64,000 nucleotides of DNA from Lachnospiraceae bacterium AM93-12TA (lineage in GTDB: Bacteria; Bacillota; Clostridia; Lachnospirales; Lachnospiraceae). The stretch is taken from the NCBI GenBank assembly GCA_027698105.1, contig JAQERH010000003.1:1-64000 (forward strand). The letters run 5' to 3'. Under the pieces are notes generated by a model. It had not been told where the DNA came from. It ran no database searches and saw only the letters and a list, made by a program, of their open reading frames with translations. Positions 1 to 6,745 of this stretch are shown piece after piece (within the stretch, counting starts at the first letter, position 1; each line of letters begins with the position of its first letter). The position numbers were made by a program, and so were the translations under genes.

Positions 1-1022
<1,022 letters not shown>

Positions 1023-1107
1023 CCAAGAGGTTGGGTAGAGAAAGAAGGATGAAGAGATAGAAAGTAGATTCAATGTGTGGTTTTGAGGGTATGTATATCC
1101 TTAAAAT

Positions 1108-1181
1108 GGCCCGGTGGCTCAGTTGGTTAGAGCGCCGCCCTGTCACGGCGGAGGTCGTGGGTTCGAGTCCCATCCGGGTCG
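1108..1181 (+). tRNA. tRNA-Asp (GTC)
   Basis: A complete cloverleaf with a 7-bp acceptor stem GGCCCGG/CCGGGTC (one G-U pair), anticodon loop CTGTCAC (anticodon GTC) and T-arm GGTTCGAGTCC. The discriminator base is G. The 3' CCA is not encoded. First gene of the tRNA cluster behind the 23S rRNA. Confidence 0.97.
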
Positions 1182-1210
1182 CTTTAGCGACAAGCTAAAA
1201 ATTGAAATGA

Positions 1211-1283
1211 GGGGTCTTAGCTCAGCTGGGAGAGCATCTGCCTTACAAGCAGAGGGTCATAGGTTCGAGCCCTATAGGCCCCA
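1211..1283 (+). tRNA. tRNA-Val (TAC)
   Basis: Acceptor stem GGGGTCT/AGGCCCC, anticodon stem TCTGC/GCAGA with loop CTTACAA (anticodon TAC), T-loop TTCGAGC. Discriminator A, no encoded CCA. It lies 29 nt after tRNA-Asp in the same transcription unit. Confidence 0.97.
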
Positions 1284-1291
1284 TTTCATTT

Positions 1292-1364
1292 GCCGATGTG
1301 GCTCAATTGGCAGAGCAGCTGATTTGTAATCAGCAGGTTATCGGTTCGAGTCCGATCATCGGCT
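1292..1364 (+). tRNA. tRNA-Thr (TGT)
   Basis: Acceptor stem GCCGATG/CATCGGC, anticodon stem GCTGA/TCAGC with loop TTTGTAA (anticodon TGT), T-loop TTCGAGT. Discriminator T. Only 8 nt separate it from tRNA-Val. Confidence 0.97.
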
Positions 1365-1386
1365 TAGGCGAAAGCCAATTTCATAT

Positions 1387-1468
1387 GGATGGGTTCCCGA
1401 GTGGCCAAAGGGGGCAGACTGTAAATCTGTTGCGACACGCTTCGGTGGTTCGAATCCACCTCCATCCA
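1387..1468 (+). tRNA. tRNA-Tyr (GTA)
   Basis: Class II tRNA of 82 nt with a long variable arm (around GCGACACGCTTC). Acceptor stem GGATGGG/TCCATCC, anticodon loop CTGTAAA (anticodon GTA), T-arm GGTGG/CCACC. Discriminator A. Confidence 0.96.
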
Positions 1469-1526
1469 TTAAAATAAGTATTGCTATTTAAATACTTATT
1501 GTATATAATAAAAATGTAAATATTGA

Positions 1527-1600
<74 letters not shown>

Positions 1601-1658
1601 TTTTTTTATGTCTTTTTTCAATCAGTTTTTGGCTGAAGGGAAGATTCATAAAAGAAAT

Positions 1659-1731
<73 letters not shown>

Positions 1732-1750
1732 TTTATTTTTTACTTTATAT

Positions 1751-1823
1751 GGGGTATTAGCTCAGTCGGTAGAGCACTTGACTTTTAATCAAGTTGTCCG
1801 GGGTTCGAATCCCCGATGCCTCA
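1751..1823 (+). tRNA. tRNA-Lys (TTT), integration target
   Basis: Acceptor stem GGGGTAT/ATGCCTC, anticodon stem TTGAC-type with loop CTTTTAA (anticodon TTT), T-loop TTCGAAT. It is the last gene of the cluster. Its 3' part from 1779 onward recurs exactly at 5235-5280, so a mobile element has inserted here and restored a full tRNA with its own copy of the 3' end. Confidence 0.97.
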
Positions 1824-1824
1824 G
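1779..1824 (+). repeat. left attachment repeat (46 bp)
   Basis: Identical to 5235-5280. The match starts at TGACTTTTAATC in the anticodon arm and ends one base beyond the tRNA discriminator. Flanking bases differ on both sides (T against G upstream, T against G downstream), which fixes the repeat length at 46 bp. Confidence 0.95.
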
Positions 1825-1834
1825 TTATTTTATG

Positions 1835-1879
1835 AAAGCCGGTTTTCCTTGAGAATAAAGGAAAGTCGGTTTTTTTGTT
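1835..1879 (+). terminator. terminator of the tRNA cluster, lying inside the element
   Basis: Inverted repeat of AAGCCGGTTTTCCTT against AAGGAAAGTCGGTTT around a short loop, followed by a run of T. It lies 12 nt beyond tRNA-Lys but inside the integrated element, so the element appears to bring its own terminator for the restored tRNA gene. Confidence 0.8.
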
Positions 1880-1920
1880 TGCCGGTTTACAGGGAAAATC
1901 CCAGACACCCTTGATTTTTA

Positions 1921-2817
1921 TTAAATCTTATATACATAAGAATCTAAGTGTGATAAACGGTTTTCTAAAGCAATTATTTCATGAGCAAAATGCTCATATC
2001 GCTTCGTGGTTTCAAGACTTTCATGTCCCATGATAATACTTAAATCAAATACATTCGAATTGCCAGACTGTAAGATATTATCTTTACAATAATTCGTTGC
2101 AAAGTTATGTCTGAGCTTATGAGACGATAGCTCAAACGGCAGACGCTTTTTTAAGCGATTGACAAAGAGCTTAACAGCATTGCAGGTGACAACAGAACCA
2201 TTTCGATTTAAAAATACATACTCTGCTTTTTGGTAGGGACATAGGGAAAGATAATCATCAACTAATAGTAGCGATACATAACCAAGAGGAACAAGACGAT
2301 CCTTAGCTCCCTTTCCAGTTACCTGAAGCACTCTGCGTTCTCTGTCTATTCCGCTACAGCGTAAATTGCATACCTCTGACTGTCTTAAACCAGAATCAAG
2401 CATTAAAGCAAGCATAGCTTTATTTCTGGCTGAAATCCAAGGAATAGAAGCCTCACAAGAATCAAATATCAGGCGAATTTCATTATCAGTATATATGTGA
2501 ACCAGTTTTTTTGGAGGCTTCGGAACCTTTATAATTGCCGGATTGAATGGCAAATAGTATTTCTGATATACCCAGCACAAGAAAATACGAGTATTCCGGA
2601 TATAAGTTGCAATCGTAGATTTACTGAGTGAACGTTCATATAAATCAAGTATAAATGTATTTACAAATTTCTGAGTAACACGTTCCAGCTCTAAATCCCG
2701 TCCGGCATAGTCTAAAAATATTCCAATCATATTATTGTAATCAGAGATAGTAGCATCAGACAGCCCTGATAATCGTTTTTGCAAAATAAAATCATTAAAT
2801 ACATCTTGTAAATTCAT
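1921..2817 (-). CDS. tyrosine recombinase/integrase of the tRNA-Lys element
   Basis: A 298-residue phage-type integrase that would insert and excise the element at the 46-bp tRNA-Lys repeat. It has an N-terminal SAM-like core-binding domain (LSGLSDATISDYNN) and a catalytic domain with the Arg in DSGLRQSEVCNL, the H-x-L-R box SSHKLRHNFATNY, and the H...Y pair in MGHESLETTKRYEHF. The open frame extends upstream to 2898, but that part overlaps the rep gene. The ATG at 2817 sits directly behind the rep stop codon, pointing to translational coupling. It is encoded next to the left repeat and reads towards it, as is usual for tRNA-targeted elements. Confidence 0.93.
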   Translation of the reverse strand: MNLQDVFNDFILQKRLSGLSDATISDYNNMIGIFLDYAGRDLELERVTQKFVNTFILDLYERSLSKSTIATYIRNTRIFLCWVYQKYYLPFNPAIIKVPKPPKKLVHIYTDNEIRLIFDSCEASIPWISARNKAMLALMLDSGLRQSEVCNLRCSGIDRERRVLQVTGKGAKDRLVPLGYVSLLLVDDYLSLCPYQKAEYVFLNRNGSVVTCNAVKLFVNRLKKRLPFELSSHKLRHNFATNYCKDNILQSGNSNVFDLSIIMGHESLETTKRYEHFAHEIIALENRLSHLDSYVYKI

Positions 2818-2818
2818 A

Positions 2819-3880
2819 TTATTCAACCTGATATAGTTCAGCATATTGAGAAGCCTGAACAAGCTTCTGTAATTGGATAGACCGATGCAAAGAGCCATAT
2901 TTAATCATGGAGTAGATAAAGCTTAAATCGCCGTCTAATTCATAAATGGTAGATAAAGTAGGAGCTACAAACTTCATTAACCATTTTTTCTTATCATCAA
3001 GATTTTTTTCTGATACAGGCTGACAAATTCTTATTTTTTTAATTCCAGCAAGAAAGTCAGACCATTTTGGAGCTGTAGAACAACGGGAATCACGAACATT
3101 ATCTTTCACAATCAACCGAAGATAATTAGAAAGAATACCACAGGCAACATCCGGCAGCGTCTGACCAACTGCAAGGAAAGAGGCCGTTACAGTAGCACGT
3201 TCTTTTCTCAACTGAATCTCCCAACGTGTCCAAGGTATCCGAACACTGTCATTCTTTTTGGAATTCTGTTCTAACTGCTTGTCATAAATGCGAATCCGCA
3301 TATCACTATTGACACTTCCAAAATAGAAAGTAGAGCCAGAACATCCTGATTTAGAGTGCTTATATATTTCTGTATAGCCTCCACGAAAACGGGAAGTATA
3401 TAAATCATTATAAAATACTTCGCGGAGTTCAGATAAAGTATAATAATTACAGCCGATATCATCAATTGCTAAATCCAGGCGGGAAAGTTGTCCCATATCC
3501 AATATCTCTTTTAATAAATCACTTAAAACAGTATCATCAAAAGAAGTTACTTCATAGGCAACAGAGCCAAAAGGGGTTACAGAACAAGTATTTTTATTAA
3601 GATAACACTGTAAGAAATAGCCAACAGCAGAGCCGGACACATCAACATGAATTCCCATATCATCATTTCCATCATATAAAATTGAAATATCATAAAGCAT
3701 ATGACGGGCACGTTTTTTATAGCCATAAGACCCAATCATATCATCCTGAAAATGTTCTAATGATAAACCAAAATAATCGGAAAGAGTTTTCCAATCTGTA
3801 AAGGTTTTAACTGTAAAAGAGAGCCAGTCAACGGAAATGCGTAGACCATTTTTAGTTGTATCAAAACCACCAATTTCCAT
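2819..3880 (-). CDS. replication initiation factor, Rep_trans-like
   Basis: A 353-residue protein resembling the Rep_trans family (rolling-circle initiators of small plasmids and ICEs), which nick a double-strand origin. Visible marks are RISVDWLSFTV near the start, the block LSRLDLAIDDIG (about residue 133), FYFGS...RIRIYDKQLEQ (about 185-205) and the WTRWEIQLR motif (about 218-226). The start has a ribosome site GAAAGG 8 nt upstream. It is transcribed from the hairpin block at 3904-4028, a natural place for its origin. Family assignment is from recognised motifs; the exact nicking tyrosine is not assigned. Confidence 0.85.
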   Translation of the reverse strand: MEIGGFDTTKNGLRISVDWLSFTVKTFTDWKTLSDYFGLSLEHFQDDMIGSYGYKKRARHMLYDISILYDGNDDMGIHVDVSGSAVGYFLQCYLNKNTCSVTPFGSVAYEVTSFDDTVLSDLLKEILDMGQLSRLDLAIDDIGCNYYTLSELREVFYNDLYTSRFRGGYTEIYKHSKSGCSGSTFYFGSVNSDMRIRIYDKQLEQNSKKNDSVRIPWTRWEIQLRKERATVTASFLAVGQTLPDVACGILSNYLRLIVKDNVRDSRCSTAPKWSDFLAGIKKIRICQPVSEKNLDDKKKWLMKFVAPTLSTIYELDGDLSFIYSMIKYGSLHRSIQLQKLVQASQYAELYQVE

Positions 3881-3903
3881 AAAAGTTTCCTTTCTGGTTT
3901 TTA

Positions 3904-4028
3904 TACCCCCGTGTTACTGTACGGGGGTAATCCGGTTTGAACCGATAACCGGAAAATATGTGTTAAAGCTTCCAATAGAACCTGTCACAGCGCGGACGGC
4001 CTCACCGACGTGACGGCCGTCTGGCGCT
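3904..4028. other. hairpin cluster upstream of rep, candidate double-strand origin
   Basis: Three inverted repeats in 125 bp: TACCCCCGT/ACGGGGGTA (3904-3912/3921-3929, perfect, 8-nt loop); TCCGGTT/AACCGGA (3931-3937/3947-3953) with an inner GGTT/AACC; GACGGCC/GGCCGTC (3995-4001/4015-4021), widened by AGCGC/GCGCT. The block is GC-rich in an AT-rich element, is noncoding, and lies between rep and its neighbour. Origin function is inferred from position and structure; a leader attenuator for rep is the alternative. Confidence 0.5.
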
Positions 4029-4068
4029 TCATCTGGTGACTCTGGAACTGGACAAACCTCTGAAGCCC

Positions 4069-4302
4069 TTAACCTGTGTAGTATCTGGGTGTCTGACTCG
4101 ATTCCGTAGCATTACAAAGAAATCGGGAAATAATTTCAGCCCCATAAATACTTTGCAAATCTAAAAAGAAATCGCATAATTCAGATTCAACAATTTCAGG
4201 AGAATCTACCAAACAACAAACAAGCATCCAATCGTATGAAATAGATAAATCAGATAGAGAAGAAACGTAGTATTTCCACTTATCCCTATTCAATTCATTC
4301 AA
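4069..4302 (-). CDS. unknown small protein of the tRNA-Lys element
   Basis: A protein of about 77 residues with no family I recognise. It is acidic and rich in aromatic residues, has no membrane segment, and has the run CDFFLDLQSIYGAEIISRFLC near its C terminus. The frame is open to 4344, but the best start is the TTG at 4302, which follows an AAGGGGG ribosome site by 9 nt. It is divergent from the ribbon-helix-helix gene at 4486 and lies upstream of rep in the same direction, so it may belong to the rep transcript and act in replication or copy control (inference). Confidence 0.55.
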   Translation of the reverse strand: MNELNRDKWKYYVSSLSDLSISYDWMLVCCLVDSPEIVESELCDFFLDLQSIYGAEIISRFLCNATESSQTPRYYTG

Positions 4303-4348
4303 GGAAACGCACCCCCTTTCACAACGATTCAGGGCCCAAGACAATTAC

Positions 4349-4377
4349 TTGAACAATAAAAGTGAAAATGTTATAAT
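4349..4377 (+). promoter_or_regulatory. sigma-A-type promoter for the 4486 gene
   Basis: TTGAAC (4349-4354), a 17-bp spacer, then TATAAT (4372-4377), about 108 bp upstream of the ribbon-helix-helix gene. The repeat pair at 4411-4462 lies in the leader, suitable for repressor binding. Confidence 0.65.
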
Positions 4378-4410
4378 TTGCTTGTAAATTAAGTGTACAG
4401 TCCTACAGAA

Positions 4411-4462
4411 GTACTACAACCTTGCTTACAAGCGTAGTATAACATAGGTACTACAACTTTGC
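4411..4462 (+). promoter_or_regulatory. paired 15-bp direct repeats, operator or iteron candidates
   Basis: GTACTACAACCTTGC at 4411-4425 recurs as GTACTACAACTTTGC at 4448-4462 (one difference, 37 bp apart). An inverted GTAGTA lies between them. They sit between the promoter and the ribbon-helix-helix gene, as expected of sites bound by that type of protein. Confidence 0.5.
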
Positions 4463-4485
4463 AACAACTTTAGAAAGGGAATATC

Positions 4486-4779
4486 ATGCCATCAAAGAAA
4501 CCTATCATTCATTTTAATACAGAACAATGGATAATTGATAAAATGAAAGTTATAGCAAATGAAAATAGCAGAAGTCTGGCAAAAGAAATGGAATACATAT
4601 GTAAACAACGCATAAAAGAGTATGAAAGTGAAAATGGCGAAATAATAATTCCAGACGAAGCAATAAACAGCCCATTAAAAAAGCAGATGCAGCTATTAAA
4701 AGATATACAAGATGGAGAAACGGGAAAACTAGAGGGGCTGAAAGAATCACTTAAAAACGGCTTAAATACTTTTAAATAA
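4486..4779 (+). CDS. Arc/ribbon-helix-helix-like DNA-binding protein
   Basis: A 97-residue protein. The N-terminal part (IIHFNTEQWIIDKMKVIANENSRSLAKEMEYICKQR, split over about residues 7-42) has the beta-strand, helix, helix pattern of Arc/MetJ-type repressors that dimerise and bind paired operator repeats. The C-terminal half is charged and helical. A GAAAGGG ribosome site lies 8 nt before the ATG. It is transcribed opposite to the rest of the element behind the repeats at 4411-4462, so it may repress itself and the divergent 4069 gene, setting copy number or the excision state (inference). Confidence 0.65.
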   Translation: MPSKKPIIHFNTEQWIIDKMKVIANENSRSLAKEMEYICKQRIKEYESENGEIIIPDEAINSPLKKQMQLLKDIQDGETGKLEGLKESLKNGLNTFK

Positions 4780-4806
4780 TCTGCCCCACTACAGACTGGC
4801 AGCCAC

Positions 4807-4985
4807 CACGCTCAAAAGTAGCTAAGAGGACTTAGAGGAACTGCGTTCCTTACGTCCTCTTACCTACATTGTAGCGTGAAGAACGCGTCAAGGGGCTTTT
4901 GCGGCATATCCTCGCCCACTAACGTGGGCTGTGGTATTCCACAGTCCCCTTGACACGAATTAAGCGGCTCCTCTCTGGCGGAGCC
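4807..4985. other. branched GC-rich structured region, candidate single-strand origin or ncRNA
   Basis: A noncoding stretch with nested inverted repeats. Unit 1: outer CACGCT/AGCGTG (4807-4812/4873-4878) around a 14-bp stem with one mismatch (4818-4831/4854-4867, containing TAAGAGGAC/GTCCTCTTA) and an inner AGGAA/TTCCT. Unit 2: GTCAAGGGG/CCCCTTGAC (4887-4895/4946-4954) enclosing two hairpins GCCCAC/GTGGGC and CTGTGG/CCACAG, giving a multi-arm junction. Unit 3: GGCTCC/GGAGCC (4966-4971/4980-4985). Such structure suits a lagging-strand initiation site of a rolling-circle replicon or a folded RNA. Confidence 0.6.
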
Positions 4986-5185
4986 TAGATAAGGCCACCA
5001 CCGGCGTCTGAAATCTCTCCTTGCTTTAGAGGGGAAGAGTCAACAGCACGATAGTAATTTACAATCATAGTCTGGAGCAAAGCTGTTTTTGTGATACCGT
5101 ACCTTTTAGAGTCCCTGTCGATTCTGTTATAAAGAGTTGTAGGAATATGCAGTGACAAGCGAGACGTTTCAATTCTTTTAATCAT
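4985..5185 (-). CDS. ribbon-helix-helix protein of the tRNA-Lys element
   Basis: A 66-residue basic protein. RLSLHIPTTLYNRIDRDSKR (about residues 9-28) followed by YGITKTALLQTMIVNYY matches the CopG/Arc layout: a short beta strand, then two helices. It lacks any other domain. The ribosome site AGGAGG precedes the ATG at 5185. It is the gene closest to the right attachment repeat, a position often used by excision or copy-control factors (inference). Confidence 0.65.
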   Translation of the reverse strand: MIKRIETSRLSLHIPTTLYNRIDRDSKRYGITKTALLQTMIVNYYRAVDSSPLKQGEISDAGGGLI

Positions 5186-5234
5186 AAAATAAACCTCCTA
5201 TAGTGAAAAAATAATAAAAGATATTCAAATTGTG

Positions 5235-5280
5235 TGACTTTTAATCAAGTTGTCCGGGGTTCGAATCCCCGATGCCTCAG
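5235..5280 (+). repeat. right attachment repeat (displaced tRNA-Lys 3' end)
   Basis: Exact copy of 1779-1824. It holds only the anticodon arm, variable loop, T-arm and 3' acceptor strand of tRNA-Lys, so it is not a functional tRNA. The chromosomal terminator that follows shows it is the original 3' end pushed away by the insertion. Confidence 0.93.
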
Positions 5281-5287
5281 GTTTTAG

Positions 5288-5330
5288 AAATAGCGGACAT
5301 CCTTTTGATTTGCGGATGCCCGCTATTTTT
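5288..5330 (+). terminator. original tRNA-cluster terminator
   Basis: The inverted repeat AAATAGCGG-CATCC against GGATG-CCGCTATTT closes a short loop and is followed by TTTTTG. It stands 8 bp after the displaced tRNA-Lys end, as the original terminator of the tRNA operon would. Confidence 0.8.
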
Positions 5331-5375
5331 GTATTTATTGCTTACACTGTATGAAAATTGAAAGAATTTGTTAAG

Positions 5376-5404
5376 TTGTTTTATTTTGTACTGGCTGATA
5401 TAAT
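5376..5404 (+). promoter_or_regulatory. promoter for the MBL-fold gene
   Basis: TTGTTT (5376-5381), a 17-bp spacer and a perfect TATAAT (5399-5404), about 115 bp upstream of the start codon at 5519. The rest of 5331-5518 shows nothing else recognisable. Confidence 0.6.
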
Positions 5405-5518
5405 TACTGATGAATGTAAATAATGAGAATAGGATCAGCCCACAGATTTGTTGATGCCTGGGCACTGACATTGTAATTTCGACACAATGAAAAAGAAGAA
5501 TGAGGAAGGAATAGCAGA

Positions 5519-6505
5519 ATGAGTATAAGACATAAGGGAAAAAGGCTGTTAACTGCTCTGATGGCAGCCTGTATGATTTTCAGTACAGCTGCAACGCAGG
5601 GAGCTGCTGCTTCACCAGCAGAATCACCGGCACAGGTTTCAGAGGGAGCCAGTGGAAATCCTGGACAGGTTCAGACAGCAGAAACGTATCTGGGAGGCGC
5701 AGCTCTGACAATGCTGGCACCTCAGACAGACGGACAAAACATGTCATTTTTGCTGCAGACGAATCAGGGAGAAGTGATTGTCATTGATGGAGGTCTTGAT
5801 CAGGATGCGGATCATTTAGCTCAGGCAATTCAGGCGATGGGCGGAAGAGTATCAGCCTGGCTGATTACACATCCCCACAGCGACCATGTGGGAGCTTTGA
5901 CTAATCTGCTGAACAGGGATCCGGTTCCTGTGCAGATTGATCATATTTACTGTTCCTTTTTAACCAGAGAGCAGTATGAAAAGGGTGAGCACATGGGACG
6001 AATGTCAGATTATGATAATCTGATGGCAGCATTTTCCAGGGTTCCGTCAGAAAAGCTGCATCTGTCATTGACCAAAGGGCAGAAAATCGCAGTAGACAAT
6101 GCTGAGATTACGGTGATGAATGAGCCGTTCTATACAGATTACAATACCTTTAATAACAGCTCTATCGCGTATCGGATTGATATTAATGGAAAGCGGCTGA
6201 TGTTTTTAGGAGATATGGGCTGGGAACCTGGAACAAGACTCATCCGGATGTGGGATTACAAGGAACTGAAGTCAGATGTTGTTCAGATGGCTCATCATGG
6301 ACAGGACGGAGTGGAGGAGAATCTTTACCAGGTACTTCATCCGGAGATTTGCTTCTGGCCGACGCCGGGATGGCTCTGGGATAATATGAAGGACGGTACA
6401 GCAGATGCCGGTTCCTACAAAACAATGAAAACAAGGGCATGGATGGAGCGGATGGGCGTTGCCAGAAATTTTGTAGCCAAAGACGGAGATTTGGTGCTCA
6501 GATAA
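5519..6505 (+). CDS. secreted metallo-beta-lactamase-fold hydrolase
   Basis: A 328-residue exported hydrolase of the MBL fold, closest in look to the ComEC/Rec2-type C-terminal hydrolase domain. Residues 1-31 form a signal peptide (basic start, hydrophobic LLTALMAACMIFSTAA, AAA-S cleavage region). The metal site is seen in THPHSDHVGAL (about 118-128), with further ligands likely in FLGDMGW and QMAHHGQDG. The substrate is unknown; phosphodiester or nucleotide cleavage outside the membrane is plausible. The ribosome site GAGGAAGG supports the ATG. It is monocistronic, with its own promoter and a terminator at 6529. Confidence 0.85.
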   Translation: MSIRHKGKRLLTALMAACMIFSTAATQGAAASPAESPAQVSEGASGNPGQVQTAETYLGGAALTMLAPQTDGQNMSFLLQTNQGEVIVIDGGLDQDADHLAQAIQAMGGRVSAWLITHPHSDHVGALTNLLNRDPVPVQIDHIYCSFLTREQYEKGEHMGRMSDYDNLMAAFSRVPSEKLHLSLTKGQKIAVDNAEITVMNEPFYTDYNTFNNSSIAYRIDINGKRLMFLGDMGWEPGTRLIRMWDYKELKSDVVQMAHHGQDGVEENLYQVLHPEICFWPTPGWLWDNMKDGTADAGSYKTMKTRAWMERMGVARNFVAKDGDLVLR

Positions 6506-6528
6506 AGAGAGTATAGGAATAAAATAAA

Positions 6529-6577
6529 AAACAGTTTTGAATATGGGAAGCCAGCCTGTATTCAGAGCTGTTTTTTT
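6529..6577 (+). terminator. terminator of the MBL-fold gene
   Basis: AACAG-TTTTGAATA pairs with TATTCAGAG-CTGTT around GGGAAGCCAGCC, followed by TTTTTTT. Confidence 0.75.
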
Positions 6578-6745
6578 GTGCAGGGGGACTTTGCGGGGAA
6601 GAGGAAAGAGTTCTGACCAGCCGTCTTCTTCTCTGTAAAATAAGGTTCCAAAGAAAGGACACACCAGGAAAAAACAGTGGAAAAAAGGGGCGTTTTACCT
6701 TAAAATAAAGACAGGAGAGGGAATGAAGACTGGCAGGAGGGGAAT

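Larger units (their letters stand above)
1779..5280. mobile_element. 3.5 kb integrative replicative mini-element in tRNA-Lys
   Basis: Bounded by perfect 46-bp direct repeats (1779-1824 and 5235-5280) formed from the 3' end of tRNA-Lys. Inside are a tyrosine integrase next to the left repeat, a Rep_trans-type replication initiator, an unknown ORF and two ribbon-helix-helix-like proteins, plus GC-rich hairpin blocks at 3904-4028 and 4807-4985. No relaxase, coupling protein, capsid, resistance gene or toxin is visible. The layout suits a tRNA-targeted integrative element that can replicate by rolling circle when excised and that would need a helper for transfer (inference). It could be a satellite of an ICE, a plasmid or a filamentous-phage-like entity. 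Confidence 0.88.

Noticed and set aside
5235..5280. second tRNA-Lys gene
   Set aside because: Only the 3' part is present; the D-arm and 5' acceptor strand are missing, so it is an attachment repeat.
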